Notes: generated by a model not told the origin, from the sequence alone. A DNA stretch of 64,000 bases from Mesorhizobium sp. GbtcB19 (GCF_019091085.1 NZ_JAGXJY010000002.1:345683-409682); one strand, 5' to 3'; counted from the stretch's first letter, positions 40,831 through 49,485 are shown. Numbers and translations: made by a program.

Positions 40831-41799
40831 TTGAGCGGACGGCAAGCAGCCGGGCATGCGGATTTCGTCCAGGCCTCGATCGCCAGGAGCGATGCGGCCC
40901 ATTCGGCGCTGGTCGCCTCGTGGCGGCGTTCCCTGCAACTGCATCATCTCGACCCGGCCGAGCGCAAGGCGCCCAGGCGCCTGACCGAAACCGAGTTGCG
41001 GCAGGCTCGTCAGCGCATGGAGCGGATGATCCGCGCCGCGGAGACAAGCCTCAACCGGCTCTATCAGGCGGTCGGCGGCGTCGGCTGCTGTGTCATGCTT
41101 GCCGATCGAGACGGCATCCCTGTCGAGCGCCGGGGTGCGGCCTCCGATGACGAAACCTTCGACGAATGGGGCCTCTGGACCGGCACGGTCTGGAGCGAGG
41201 ACAGCGAGGGCACCAATGGCATCGGCACCTGTCTTGCCGATCAGCGGGCATTGACCGTTCATTGCGACCAGCATTTCTTCTCACGCAACACGCTGATGAG
41301 TTGCACCACGGCGCCGGTCTATGACCACGAAGGCAATCTGGCCGCCGCGCTCGACGTATCGTCCTGCCGCTCGGACCTGACGGAAGGCTTCGTCCAGCTC
41401 ATCTCCGTCGCGGTGGGAGACGCGGCGCGGCGGATCGAGGCCGAGAATTTCCGCATGGTCTATTCCAATGCCCGCATCCTTTTGGCGTCTGTCGCGGAGC
41501 GCGGCGCCGGCGCGCTGATCGCGGTCGATCAGGACGACATGGTGATCGGCGCAACGCGTAACGCGCGGCTGGCTTTGGGCATAACGGGCGAGGTGTTGGC
41601 CAAGGGATTGCTGGCTGCCGACGTTCTTGGCGATCCCGCGAAGGGCGCCGAAGATTTCGACGACGCCGAACGCGGCGTGTTGCAGCGGGCGATGGCGCGC
41701 GCCGGCGGCAATGTCTCGGCGGCGGCCCAGAGCCTCGGCATCTCGCGCGCTACCCTGCATCGCAAGCTCGCCCGTTTTGGCATTCGCCGCGCGCACTGA
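40831..41799 (+). CDS. GAF-domain, Fis-type transcription regulator (AcoR-like, lacking the AAA+ domain)
   Basis: 322 residues starting at TTG, supported by GGGAGGATCGGG. The N-terminal part resembles the AcoR sensory region (SIARSDAAHSALVASWRRSLQLHHLDP). A GAF domain (about 75-205) contains GTVWSEDSEGTNGIGTCLADQRALTVHCDQHFF. The C-terminal Fis-type helix-turn-helix is AGGNVSAAAQSLGISRATLHRKLARFGI (about 290-320). The sigma-54-contacting AAA+ module (no Walker motifs, no GAFTGA) is absent, so it probably acts with another sigma factor. It is most likely the regulator of the aldehyde dehydrogenase gene that follows. The ligand is unknown; an aldehyde or alcohol is a reasonable guess. Confidence 0.85.
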   Translation: MSGRQAAGHADFVQASIARSDAAHSALVASWRRSLQLHHLDPAERKAPRRLTETELRQARQRMERMIRAAETSLNRLYQAVGGVGCCVMLADRDGIPVERRGAASDDETFDEWGLWTGTVWSEDSEGTNGIGTCLADQRALTVHCDQHFFSRNTLMSCTTAPVYDHEGNLAAALDVSSCRSDLTEGFVQLISVAVGDAARRIEAENFRMVYSNARILLASVAERGAGALIAVDQDDMVIGATRNARLALGITGEVLAKGLLAADVLGDPAKGAEDFDDAERGVLQRAMARAGGNVSAAAQSLGISRATLHRKLARFGIRRAH

Positions 41800-41807
41800 T
41801 TTTCCGG

Positions 41808-41854
41808 AAATGACCAGTCATTTTTCCAAAATGACCTGTCGCAGTTCTGCGACA
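41808..41854. promoter_or_regulatory. Operator-like cluster before the aldehyde dehydrogenase gene
   Basis: Two near-identical direct repeats, AAATGACCAGTC (41808-41819) and AAATGACCTGTC (41829-41840), lie exactly 21 bases apart, two helical turns. The second overlaps a perfect palindrome, TGTCGCAGTTCTGCGACA (41837-41854). This is a likely binding site of the upstream GAF/Fis regulator. The rest of the 160-base gap has no clear -24/-12 promoter. Confidence 0.65.
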
Positions 41855-41959
41855 CTCGGTTCCTGCGATCGATCGGCCCTGGGCTGACAAGCCGGCGCCG
41901 ATCCGCAACCCTTCCTCCCGACGCGCCGCATCCCGTGGCGTGGTTTTAGGGAGGATGCG

Positions 41960-43477
41960 ATGAACAAGGTGGAATTCTCACGCACGGCCAAGGTTCCCTT
42001 CGCCAAGCGCTACGACAACTTTATCGGCGGCAAGTGGGTGGCGCCACTTTCCGGCAAATATTTCGAAAATATCTCGCCGGTCACCGGCCGCCCGCTGGGA
42101 GAGATCGCCCGCTCGGACGCCAAGGACATAGAGGCAGCGCTCGATGCCGCTCACAAAGCTAAGGATGCCTGGGGCAAGACCAGCCCGGCGGCTCGCGCGC
42201 TGATCCTCAACCGCATCGCCGACCGGATGGAAGACAATCTCGATCTGCTGGCGCTTGCCGAAACCTGGGACAACGGCAAGCCGATCCGCGAGACGACCGC
42301 GGCCGACCTGCCTCTGGCCATCGACCATTTCCGCTATTTCGCCGGGGTGCTGCGCAGCCAGGAAGGGTCCATCTCCGAGATCGACCATGACACCGTCGCC
42401 TATCATTTCCATGAGCCGCTCGGCGTCGTCGGCCAGATCATCCCGTGGAATTTCCCGCTGCTGATGGCGGTGTGGAAGTTGGCGCCCGCGCTTGCCGCCG
42501 GCAATTGCGTGGTGCTGAAGCCCGCGGAGCAGACCCCGGCCACGATCATGCTCTGGGCCGATCTCATCGGCGACCTGTTGCCCGAAGGCGTGCTCAACAT
42601 CGTCAACGGCTTCGGCCTCGAGGCCGGCAAGCCGCTCGCTTCGTCGAACCGTATCGCCAAGATCGCCTTCACCGGGGAGACGACGACGGGTCGCTTGATC
42701 TCGCAATATGCCAGCCAGAACCTGATCCCGGTGACGCTCGAGCTCGGTGGCAAATCGCCCAACATCTTCTTCCAGGATGTCACCGCCGAAGACGACGATT
42801 TCTTCGACAAGGCGATCGAGGGCTTCGTCATGTTCGCGCTCAACCAGGGCGAGGTCTGCACCTGTCCCAGCCGTGCGCTGGTGCATGAGAAGATCTACGA
42901 CAAGTTCATCGAACGCGCGCTGAAGCGCGTCGAGGCGATCGTCCAGGGCGATCCGCTCGACCCGGCCACCATGATCGGCGCGCAGGCGTCGAGCGAGCAG
43001 TTGCAGAAGATCCTGTCCTACTTCGACATCGGCCGCCAGGAAGGGGCGCAGGTGCTGACCGGCGGCGAGCAGAACCATCTGCCGGGTGATCTCGCCGGCG
43101 GCTACTACGTCAAGCCGACAGTGTTCAAGGGCAACAACAAGATGCGCATCTTCCAGGAGGAGATCTTTGGGCCGGTCGTGTCGGTCACGACCTTCAAGGA
43201 CGATGATGAAGCTTTGTCGATCGCCAATGACACGCTCTACGGCCTCGGCGCCGGCATCTGGAGCAGGGATGCCAACCGCTGCTACCGCTTCGGCCGCGCC
43301 ATCCAGGCCGGGCGTGTCTGGACCAACTGCTATCACGCCTATCCGGCGCATGCCGCCTTTGGCGGTTACAAGCAGTCCGGCATCGGCCGCGAGACGCACA
43401 AGATGATGCTCGACCACTATCAGCAGACGAAGAACATGCTGGTCAGCTACAGCCCGAAGAAGCTCGGCTTCTTCTGA
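41960..43477 (+). CDS. NAD-dependent aldehyde dehydrogenase (AldB/ExaC/AcoD type)
   Basis: 505 residues. NAD-binding region [27 protein letters not shown]; catalytic Glu in [10 protein letters not shown]; catalytic Cys in [11 protein letters not shown]. The length, the C-terminal [30 protein letters not shown], and linkage to a DUF779 gene and an AcoR-like regulator point to the acetaldehyde/short-chain aldehyde dehydrogenases of ethanol or acetoin breakdown. ATG follows TAGGGAGGATGCG. The exact aldehyde cannot be read from sequence. Confidence 0.93.
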   Translation: MNKVEFSRTAKVPFAKRYDNFIGGKWVAPLSGKYFENISPVTGRPLGEIARSDAKDIEAALDAAHKAKDAWGKTSPAARALILNRIADRMEDNLDLLALAETWDNGKPIRETTAADLPLAIDHFRYFAGVLRSQEGSISEIDHDTVAYHFHEPLGVVGQIIPWNFPLLMAVWKLAPALAAGNCVVLKPAEQTPATIMLWADLIGDLLPEGVLNIVNGFGLEAGKPLASSNRIAKIAFTGETTTGRLISQYASQNLIPVTLELGGKSPNIFFQDVTAEDDDFFDKAIEGFVMFALNQGEVCTCPSRALVHEKIYDKFIERALKRVEAIVQGDPLDPATMIGAQASSEQLQKILSYFDIGRQEGAQVLTGGEQNHLPGDLAGGYYVKPTVFKGNNKMRIFQEEIFGPVVSVTTFKDDDEALSIANDTLYGLGAGIWSRDANRCYRFGRAIQAGRVWTNCYHAYPAHAAFGGYKQSGIGRETHKMMLDHYQQTKNMLVSYSPKKLGFF

Positions 43478-43542
43478 TCCTCCCAGGGCAGGGCGGCAGG
43501 GCGCGGTCAGCCGCGCCCTCCCGTGAGTTTCAGGAGGAGGCT

Positions 43543-43905
43543 ATGGACAAGGCTTCATTGGGCAAAGTCTCCGCAACGCCGGAGGCAGAGGCGCTGCTGG
43601 CGGAGATCATCGCTGATCACGGGCCTGTGCTTTTCCATCAGTCCGGCGGCTGCTGCGACGGTTCCTCGCCGATGTGCTATCCGCGTGCCGAGTTCATGAT
43701 CGGCGACAATGACGTCAGGCTCGGCGAGATCGGCGAGACGCCGGTCTATATCAGCGCCTCGCAATATGAGGCGTGGAAGCATACCGATCTGATCATCGAC
43801 GTGGTGCCGGGCAGAGGCGGCATGTTCTCGCTCGACAATGGTCGCGAGAAGCGATTTCTGACGCGCTCGACGGTCTGCGCGGTGCCGACGTCTTCTGGCG
43901 GTTGA
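43543..43905 (+). CDS. DUF779 (COG3564) protein linked to aldehyde dehydrogenase
   Basis: 120 residues, soluble. VLFHQSGGCCDGSSPMCYP (about 30-48) gives a three-Cys motif that could bind metal or form a persulfide, and a second conserved stretch is YEAWKHTDLIIDVVPGRGGMFSLDNG. DUF779 genes commonly accompany this aldehyde dehydrogenase type. A role as an accessory or maturation factor is suggested by linkage only. CAGGAGGAGGCT precedes ATG. A GGGCGCGG/CCGCGCCC hairpin (43499-43518) lies between it and the dehydrogenase gene. Confidence 0.85.
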   Translation: MDKASLGKVSATPEAEALLAEIIADHGPVLFHQSGGCCDGSSPMCYPRAEFMIGDNDVRLGEIGETPVYISASQYEAWKHTDLIIDVVPGRGGMFSLDNGREKRFLTRSTVCAVPTSSGG

Positions 43906-43913
43906 TCGGAATG

Positions 43914-43946
43914 GCGCGACGATTGGGGTAATCGTCGCGCTTTATT
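43914..43946 (+). terminator. Intrinsic terminator of the aldehyde dehydrogenase operon
   Basis: An 11-bp stem from GCGCGACGATT (43914-43924) and AATCGTCGCGC (43930-43940), with a GGGGT loop, followed by TTTATT. It starts 8 bases after the DUF779 stop. Confidence 0.85.
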
Positions 43947-44013
43947 GGGTCTTTGGCTCGCACAATGCCTGCCTTAGTGCTATGGCGCCGCTTTCAAACG
44001 GAAAAGCATATCC

Positions 44014-44994
44014 ATGGCAGGTGTAGAACAGATCACGGTGGAGGCCGGCGAGGCGGGCATGCGGCTCGACCGCTGGTTCAAGGTCCATTTCCCGGGCCTC
44101 GGCTTCGGCCACCTGCAAAAGCTGCTGCGCTCCGGCCAGATCCGCGTCGACGGTGGACGCGTGAAGGCCGACACGCGCGTCGAGCCGGGCCAGACCGTTC
44201 GCATTCCGCCGCTCGACGTCGACAAGAAGGGCGATACGCCGCTTACCGGCCACTCGATCCGCAACCAGGGCGATGCCGATGTGCTCGCCAAGATGCTCCT
44301 GCACGAAGACCCGAAAGTCTTCGTCTTCAACAAGCCGGCGGGCCTGGCGGTGCAAGGCGGCTCGGGCGTCACCCGCAATGTCGACGACATGCTGGAGGCT
44401 TGGCGCAACCAGAAGGGCGAGAAGCCGCGCCTCGTCCATCGCCTCGACCGCGACACCTCCGGTGTGCTGGTCGTTGCCCGCACGCGCCTTGCCGCGATGA
44501 AGCTCTCGGAAGCGTTCCGGGCGCGCGAGACCAAGAAGACCTACTGGGCGCTGGTCAAGGGTGTGCCGGCGAAGCGCGAGGACAAGATCTCGACCTGGCT
44601 GATCAAGGAGCCGACCGAGGACGGCGACCGCGTGCGCGTGGCCAAGCATGGCGAGAAAGGCGCCGACCATGCGGTTTCCTACTATCGCGTGGTCGAGCAG
44701 GCGGCGCAGTCGCTGTCCTGGCTGGAGATGGAGCCCTATACCGGCCGCACGCATCAGCTGCGCGTCCACGCCGCCCATATCGGCTGTCCGATCATCGGCG
44801 ACCCCAAATATTTCGAGGCCGACACCAATTGGGAGTTCCCGGGCGGCATCCAGAACCGTCTGCACCTCCACGCCCGCCGCATCGTCATCCCGCACCCCGA
44901 CCAGGGCGTCATCGATGTGACGGCGCCGATGCCGCCGCACATGCGCCAGAGCTGGAACCTCATCGGTTTCGACGAACAGAGCGCGGAGGACTGA
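44014..44994 (+). CDS. rluC: 23S rRNA pseudouridine synthase RluC/RluD family
   Basis: 326 residues. An N-terminal S4 RNA-binding domain (about 12-75; AGMRLDRWFKVHFPGLGFGHLQKLLRSGQIRVDG) precedes a catalytic domain with the invariant HRLDRDTSGVLVVAR (catalytic Asp) and GRTHQLRVHAAHIG. The sequence looks nearer RluC (positions 955/2504/2580 in E. coli numbering) than RluA, which lacks an S4 domain. The RluD alternative is not excluded. Confidence 0.88.
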   Translation: MAGVEQITVEAGEAGMRLDRWFKVHFPGLGFGHLQKLLRSGQIRVDGGRVKADTRVEPGQTVRIPPLDVDKKGDTPLTGHSIRNQGDADVLAKMLLHEDPKVFVFNKPAGLAVQGGSGVTRNVDDMLEAWRNQKGEKPRLVHRLDRDTSGVLVVARTRLAAMKLSEAFRARETKKTYWALVKGVPAKREDKISTWLIKEPTEDGDRVRVAKHGEKGADHAVSYYRVVEQAAQSLSWLEMEPYTGRTHQLRVHAAHIGCPIIGDPKYFEADTNWEFPGGIQNRLHLHARRIVIPHPDQGVIDVTAPMPPHMRQSWNLIGFDEQSAED

Positions 44995-45008
44995 AGGGGC
45001 GCGCAACA

Positions 45009-45215
45009 ATGGAAGGATCCACCGTCACCAGCCAGTTGATCGGATGGTTGCCGTTCATCCTGGTTTTCGCTGTGTGGTTCGCCTACACGCGGCGGATCGC
45101 GACGAAGCAGGGATCGATGGCCGAGATTGGACGTGAGAACACCGAGGCGGTCAGACAGAACACCGAGGCGTTGAAGGCGCTGCTCGCAAAACTGGAAGGC
45201 CAATCGAAGCAATGA
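45009..45215 (+). CDS. 68-residue single-span membrane protein
   Basis: MEGSTVTSQLIGWLPFILVF begins a peptide with one membrane helix (about 10-27), a basic YTRRIATKQG stop-transfer segment, and an acidic/amphipathic cytoplasmic tail with a heptad-like repeat (RENTEAVRQNTEALKALLAKLEG). ATG has GAAGGGG eight bases upstream, 14 bases after the rluC stop. The stop overlaps the next start (ATGA), so it is almost certainly translated in an operon with rluC and the transporter. Function unknown; the tail could oligomerise. Confidence 0.75.
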   Translation: MEGSTVTSQLIGWLPFILVFAVWFAYTRRIATKQGSMAEIGRENTEAVRQNTEALKALLAKLEGQSKQ

Positions 45216-46129
45216 CCACCGCTGTCGAAACGGATCGCCGCAACGCGGTCGACATGGCGGCGGCGGCCATCATGATCGGGCTGACCTTTTCCTGGGGCCT
45301 GAACTACGTCGCGGCCAAGGTCTCCTACGCCGGCTTCGATCCTGTCTTCGTCTCGGTCGCGCGCTCGGTTCTCGGCGGGCTCTGCGTGCTCGCCTGGTGC
45401 CGGCTGCGCGGCATCAAACTGTTCGAAGCGGACGGTACGCTCGGTGCCGGAATCGCCGTCGGCGTGCTCTTCGGCGTCGAGTTCCTGTGCCTCTATATCG
45501 GGCTCGAATACACGACCGTCGCCCGCAACACGTTGCTGGTCAACACCGTGCCGTTCTGGGTCCTGATCGGCGGCCATTTCCTGCTCGGCGAGCGCATCAA
45601 CACACGCAAGTTCGGCGGGCTCGTTCTTGCCTTCTGCGGCCTGGCGGCCGTCTTCTCCGACGGCATCGTCGCCGGCAAGGACGCAACGCTGACCGGTGAC
45701 CTGCTCAGCCTCGGTTCCGGCATCCTCTGGGCAACGACCAGCATCGTCATCAAGCGGTCGAAACTGGTGGAGATCAGCGCCGAGAAGCTGTTGCTCTATC
45801 AACTGGCAGGCGCCGCAATTGTCGGCATGCTTGTCATGCCTTTCGCCGGCCCGCCGATCCGGGCGATGGCCGCCTTGCCGACACTGGCGCTGCTGTTCCA
45901 GTCTTTCTATATCGTCGCCTTCACCTATGTGTTGTGGTTCTGGCTGCTCACGCGCTATCCGGCGGCCGGCCTGTCGAGCTTCGCCTTCCTGTCGCCGGTG
46001 TTCGGCGTTCTGTGCGGCGCGATCGTTCTGGGCGAGGCGCCGACGTTCAGGATCTTCCTGGCGCTGGCGCTGATCGCCGCCGGCCTGATCATCGTCAACC
46101 GGCCGGCGCGCAGGCAGCCTACTGTTTAA
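45212..46129 (+). CDS. EamA/DMT-superfamily transporter
   Basis: 305 residues with ten predicted membrane helices arranged as two EamA repeats (about 15-140 and 160-300; the second repeat ends LGEAPTFRIFLALALIAAGLIIVNRPARR). Such proteins usually export metabolites or amino acids. No neighbour indicates the substrate. It is coupled to the 68-residue gene upstream and followed 11 bases later by the ATP12-family gene. Confidence 0.88.
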   Translation: MTTAVETDRRNAVDMAAAAIMIGLTFSWGLNYVAAKVSYAGFDPVFVSVARSVLGGLCVLAWCRLRGIKLFEADGTLGAGIAVGVLFGVEFLCLYIGLEYTTVARNTLLVNTVPFWVLIGGHFLLGERINTRKFGGLVLAFCGLAAVFSDGIVAGKDATLTGDLLSLGSGILWATTSIVIKRSKLVEISAEKLLLYQLAGAAIVGMLVMPFAGPPIRAMAALPTLALLFQSFYIVAFTYVLWFWLLTRYPAAGLSSFAFLSPVFGVLCGAIVLGEAPTFRIFLALALIAAGLIIVNRPARRQPTV

Positions 46130-46140
46130 GGAGTCCCCAG

Positions 46141-46932
46141 ATGCGCGATATCCTCGAAGACCTCGAAGCGGGAAAACTGCTCTCCGATCCCGATCCGGTG
46201 CGGCGCGCGCAGATCCAGATGAAGACGCCGCTGCCGAAGCGTTTCTATAAGGCTGTCTCGGTAGTGCCGGTGGAAAACGGTTTTGCGGTGCATCTCGACG
46301 GCAGACCGGTGCGCACGCCGGGCAAGGCCGTGATGGTGCTGCCGACCGAAAAGGCCGCCACGCTCGTGGCCGATGAATTCGACGCGCAAAGCGAGATCAT
46401 CGATCCGGTGACGATGCCGGTCATGCGCCTCGTCAACACCGCCATCGACGGCGTCGCGTCCGATCCGCAGGCAGTGCTGGAGGATGTCCTGCGTTTTGCT
46501 TCCTCCGATCTGCTCTGCTATCGCGCCGACGCCCCCCAAGCGCTTGTCGACCGTCAGAACCAGCTTTGGGACCCGGTGCTGGACTGGGCGCGTGGTCATC
46601 TTGGCGCGCGCTTCAACCTTGCCGAAGGCGTCATTCATGTCGAGCAGCCGCGTGAAGCCATCGCCGTGCTCGGCGCGCATCTCGGCCAGCGTTCCGAGCC
46701 GATGCGACTGGCCGCCATCCACGTCATGACGGCGTTGACCGGTTCGGCGCTGCTCGCCCTTGCCGTCGATTTCGGCGAGCTCGACGGCGAGGAAGCCTGG
46801 GCCGCCGGCCATGTCGACGAGGACTGGCAGATTGAGCATTGGGGCCAGGATGCCGAGGCTGTGGCGCGCCGCTCGGCCCGCAAGCGCGACATGATGGCGG
46901 CGGTCAGCCTGCTCGAGGTGCTGCAGGGCTAA
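46141..46932 (+). CDS. ATP12-family F1-ATPase assembly chaperone
   Basis: 263 residues from MRDILEDLEAGKLLSDPDPVRRAQ, with TTAAGGAGTCCCCAG as ribosome site; a longer frame begins inside the preceding gene and was rejected. KRFYKAVSVVPVENGFAVHLDGRPVRTPGKAVMVLPTEKAA is the ATP12 signature (46234-46356). The family binds the F1 alpha subunit during ATP synthase assembly in mitochondria and occurs in alphaproteobacteria. No atp genes are in the window. Confidence 0.92.
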   Translation: MRDILEDLEAGKLLSDPDPVRRAQIQMKTPLPKRFYKAVSVVPVENGFAVHLDGRPVRTPGKAVMVLPTEKAATLVADEFDAQSEIIDPVTMPVMRLVNTAIDGVASDPQAVLEDVLRFASSDLLCYRADAPQALVDRQNQLWDPVLDWARGHLGARFNLAEGVIHVEQPREAIAVLGAHLGQRSEPMRLAAIHVMTALTGSALLALAVDFGELDGEEAWAAGHVDEDWQIEHWGQDAEAVARRSARKRDMMAAVSLLEVLQG

Positions 46933-47056
46933 AGCAATTCCAGGAAAAGTGCACGGCGGTCAGGCTCGGCGTCTTCGCCGTAGTTTTCCGTCCGGAATTG
47001 CGTCCGGCAAAGAGATGGAGGGTCTCGCCGTTTCCGTGAAATGGTGAAACGCTCCA
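46931..47056 (+). repeat. Composite intergenic mosaic repeat (second family)
   Basis: Palindrome A pairs GCAATTCCAGGAAAA (46934-46948) with TTTTCCGTCCGGAATTGC (46984-47001). Palindrome B lies at about 47013-47056 (GATGGAGGGTCTCGCC... / GGTGAAACGCTCCA). This two-part layout is common in rhizobial intergenic DNA. It fills most of the 310-base gap 46933-47242; the remainder holds no gene, only the TCACGGGAGGAC ribosome site of the next gene. Confidence 0.7.
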
Positions 47057-47242
47057 AGCGCTCGCTTTTCGCAGCGCACCTAATACCAAAGTCATAATCC
47101 CATCGTCGCGGTGCCTTTCGCCACGCCTTTCTGTCATTTTTTGTCTCGTTGGCTGCGTTGTTTGAGTCCGCGTTCGGAGGAGCTCGGACGGTGGTGCGCG
47201 CGGCCATCGAGGACAGACGGGATCTCACGGGAGGACTTTTCA

Positions 47243-49132
47243 ATGGCAATGGCTTCGACCGCCGGCGGAACCAGCCGCGGCATGACGCGAGAGGAGAAGA
47301 AGGTCATCTTCGCCTCTTCGCTCGGCACCGTTTTCGAATGGTACGATTTCTATCTCTACGGCTCGCTGGCGGCCTTCATCGGCTCGACCTTCTTCAGTCC
47401 GGCGATCCCGGAGGCGACGCGCAACATCTTCGCGTTGCTCGCCTTCGCCGCGGGTTTCCTTGTCCGCCCGTTCGGCGCGCTGCTTTTCGGCCGCATCGGC
47501 GATCTCGTCGGCCGCAAATACACCTTCCTCGTCACCATGACGATCATGGGCCTGTCGACCTTCCTGGTCGGCTTGCTGCCCGGCTACGCGACCTTGGGCA
47601 TCCTGGCTCCCATAATCCTGATCGGACTGCGCATGCTGCAGGGCCTGGCGCTCGGCGGCGAATATGGCGGCGCCGCGACCTATGTCGCCGAGCACGCGCC
47701 TGACGACCGCCGCGGCTTCTACACCTCCTGGATCCAGACGACGGCGACGCTCGGCCTGTTCCTGTCGCTGATCGTCATCCTGATCGTGCAGGGCTCGCTC
47801 AGCAAGGAAACCTATGCCAACTGGGGCTGGCGCATTCCCTTCATCGTTTCCTTCCTGCTGCTTGCCATTTCGATCTGGATCCGGCTGTCGCTATCGGAAT
47901 CGCCGACCTTCCAGCGCATGAAGGAAGAGGGCAAGGGCTCCAAGGCGCCGCTGTCGGAAGCCTTCGGCCAGTGGAAGAACGCCAAGATCGCGCTTTTGGC
48001 GCTACTCGGCCTCACCGCCGGCCAGGCCGTGATCTGGTACAATGGCCAATTCTACGCGCTGTTCTTCCTGACGAATGTGCTCAAGGTCGACGCCCAGTCG
48101 GTCAACATCATGATCGCGATCGCGCTTGCCGTCGGCTCGATCTTCTTCGTCGTATTCGGCTGGCTCTCCGACAAGATCGGCCGCAAGCCGATCATCATGG
48201 CCGGCCTCGCATTGGGAATCGTGTGCACCTTCCCGCTGTTCAAGGCGCTGACCTGGGCCGCCAATCCGGCGCTGGCCACCGCCCAGCAGAACACCCGCGC
48301 GACAGTGACGGCTGCGCCCGGCGACTGCAGGTTCCAGTTCAACCCGGTCGGCACGGCGAAGTTCACGACTTCCTGCGATATCGCGACTTCGTTCCTGACC
48401 AAGAACTCGGTGCCTTACGATGTCGTTTCGACGGCGGCACCCGGCACTGCGGCCACGGTCAAGATCGGCAACGAGACGCTGAATTCCTATGACGCCGTCG
48501 CAGCCGGCGACCAGGCCAAGGCCAAGGACGCTGCCTTCGTCAAAGCGGTGAACATGTCGCTGCAGGATGGCGGCTATCCGCTGAAGCGCGCCGCGGCCAA
48601 GGTTCCGGACCAGAAGCTCGACGCCTTTGTCGCGGCCAACCCGGAGCTGAAGCTCGACGCCGCGGCCATCCGCGCCGGCGAGAAAGCGGCTGTTCCGACG
48701 GATAAGGCGATCGCCGACAAGCTTTTGACCAAGGAAGAGGCAGCCGGCGCGCCTGAAGTCACCGTCTATACCATCCCTGGCGGCGGGGCCTTCGCGATGA
48801 CAGCCGATCCGGCGGCCATCAACTGGCCGATGACGATCGGCATCCTGTTCATCCTGGTGCTGTTCGTGACCATGGTCTACGGACCGATCGCCGCGATCCT
48901 GGTCGAAATGTTTCCGACCCGCATCCGTTACACCGGCATGTCGCTGCCTTACCACATCGGCAATGGCTGGTTCGGCGGCCTGCTGCCGGCAACGGTGTTC
49001 GCGCTCAGCGCCTACAAGGGCGATATCTACTATGGCCTCTGGTATCCGGTGGTGATCGCCGCGATGTCACTGATCATCGGCATGATCTTCGTCAGGGACA
49101 CGCTCGGCACCGATCTGCACGCCAAGGACTGA
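47243..49132 (+). CDS. MFS transporter (metabolite:H+ symporter type) with a large soluble insertion
   Basis: 629 residues from MAMASTAGGTSRGMTREEKK, chosen for GGGAGGACTTTTCA; the longer frame from 47111 has no ribosome site. The N-terminal half is typical of the metabolite:H+ symporter family (VFEWYDFYLYGSLAAF, GRIGDLVGRKYTF, GLRMLQGLALGGEYGGA). After WLSDKIGRKPIIM an extra block of about 180 residues (about 341-524) is hydrophilic and Ala-rich, with a Cys pair (GDCRFQF...TTSCDIA). The last helices then resume with INWPMTIGILFILVLFVTM. Helix counting suggests the block is extracytoplasmic. The substrate is probably an organic acid or osmolyte but is not determinable. Confidence 0.85.
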   Translation: MAMASTAGGTSRGMTREEKKVIFASSLGTVFEWYDFYLYGSLAAFIGSTFFSPAIPEATRNIFALLAFAAGFLVRPFGALLFGRIGDLVGRKYTFLVTMTIMGLSTFLVGLLPGYATLGILAPIILIGLRMLQGLALGGEYGGAATYVAEHAPDDRRGFYTSWIQTTATLGLFLSLIVILIVQGSLSKETYANWGWRIPFIVSFLLLAISIWIRLSLSESPTFQRMKEEGKGSKAPLSEAFGQWKNAKIALLALLGLTAGQAVIWYNGQFYALFFLTNVLKVDAQSVNIMIAIALAVGSIFFVVFGWLSDKIGRKPIIMAGLALGIVCTFPLFKALTWAANPALATAQQNTRATVTAAPGDCRFQFNPVGTAKFTTSCDIATSFLTKNSVPYDVVSTAAPGTAATVKIGNETLNSYDAVAAGDQAKAKDAAFVKAVNMSLQDGGYPLKRAAAKVPDQKLDAFVAANPELKLDAAAIRAGEKAAVPTDKAIADKLLTKEEAAGAPEVTVYTIPGGGAFAMTADPAAINWPMTIGILFILVLFVTMVYGPIAAILVEMFPTRIRYTGMSLPYHIGNGWFGGLLPATVFALSAYKGDIYYGLWYPVVIAAMSLIIGMIFVRDTLGTDLHAKD

Positions 49133-49146
49133 CCTGCGTTCGAACA

Positions 49147-49180
49147 AAAGCCCGGCGCGAGCAATCGCGCCGGGCTTTTT
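49147..49180 (+). terminator. Intrinsic terminator after the MFS gene
   Basis: A perfect 14-bp stem, AAAGCCCGGCGCGA (49147-49160) with TCGCGCCGGGCTTT (49165-49178), a GCAA tetraloop and TTTTT. The AAA on the other side lets it work for the convergent gstI transcript too. Confidence 0.93.
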
Positions 49181-49205
49181 CATTCCCGAATTCCAAGGAA
49201 ACAGG

Positions 49206-49400
49206 TCAGCTCTTGCGCTGCCGATCTTCATCCTCGAGGGCCGCTTCGTGATACCAGCCGTCGAAGTCGGCATGCTCGCCGTGCAACGAAGCCAATTCTG
49301 CCGCGAATTTCGCCTTGGCGCCTAAATTTGAGGCAGTCCTGCGTCCTGCCAGTGGGAACATCAGAATTTTCGCCGTGGGACGGGCGGAGACGATCTCCAT
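49206..49400 (-). CDS. gstI: GstI-like glutamine synthetase translational inhibitor (DUF2735)
   Basis: 64 residues from MEIVSARPTAKILMFPLAGR. The ATG at 49400 has AAAGGAGACCGGCA; an upstream in-frame ATG at 49469 was rejected. The size, DUF2735-like sequence and divergent position next to glnII match the rhizobial gstI gene, whose 63-residue product lowers GSII synthesis by acting on the glnII message (described in Rhizobium leguminosarum). Function here is inferred from that similarity and position. Confidence 0.78.
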   Translation of the reverse strand: MEIVSARPTAKILMFPLAGRRTASNLGAKAKFAAELASLHGEHADFDGWYHEAALEDEDRQRKS

Positions 49401-49470
49401 TGCCGGTCTCCTTTCTTCTTTATGGGCTTTTCGATTCACCTTTCCAACAATGTAGGTTCTGCGATTCATT

Positions 49471-49485
49471 TAGGCAATATGCCTA
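49471..49485. promoter_or_regulatory. Perfect palindrome in the gstI-glnII intergenic region
   Basis: TAGGCAATATGCCTA, arms of 6 bases around ATA, 71 bases before the gstI start. Likely a binding site for a dimeric regulator or part of the gstI promoter region. The regulator is unknown. Confidence 0.5.

Noticed and set aside
43953..45008. A long plus-strand frame overlapping rluC that continues into the 68-residue gene
   Set aside because: Its first part is out of frame within rluC and Arg/Pro-rich. Only the final segment from ATG 45009, with its own ribosome site, is credible.
47356..48955. Antisense frames opposite the MFS gene
   Set aside because: Rich in Arg, Asp and Gly, without domains; they follow the reverse of a biased coding sequence.
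49401..49469. Longer GstI start at 49469
   Set aside because: It adds 23 residues with no ribosome site; the 64-residue form has AAAGGAG and matches the known 63-residue size.
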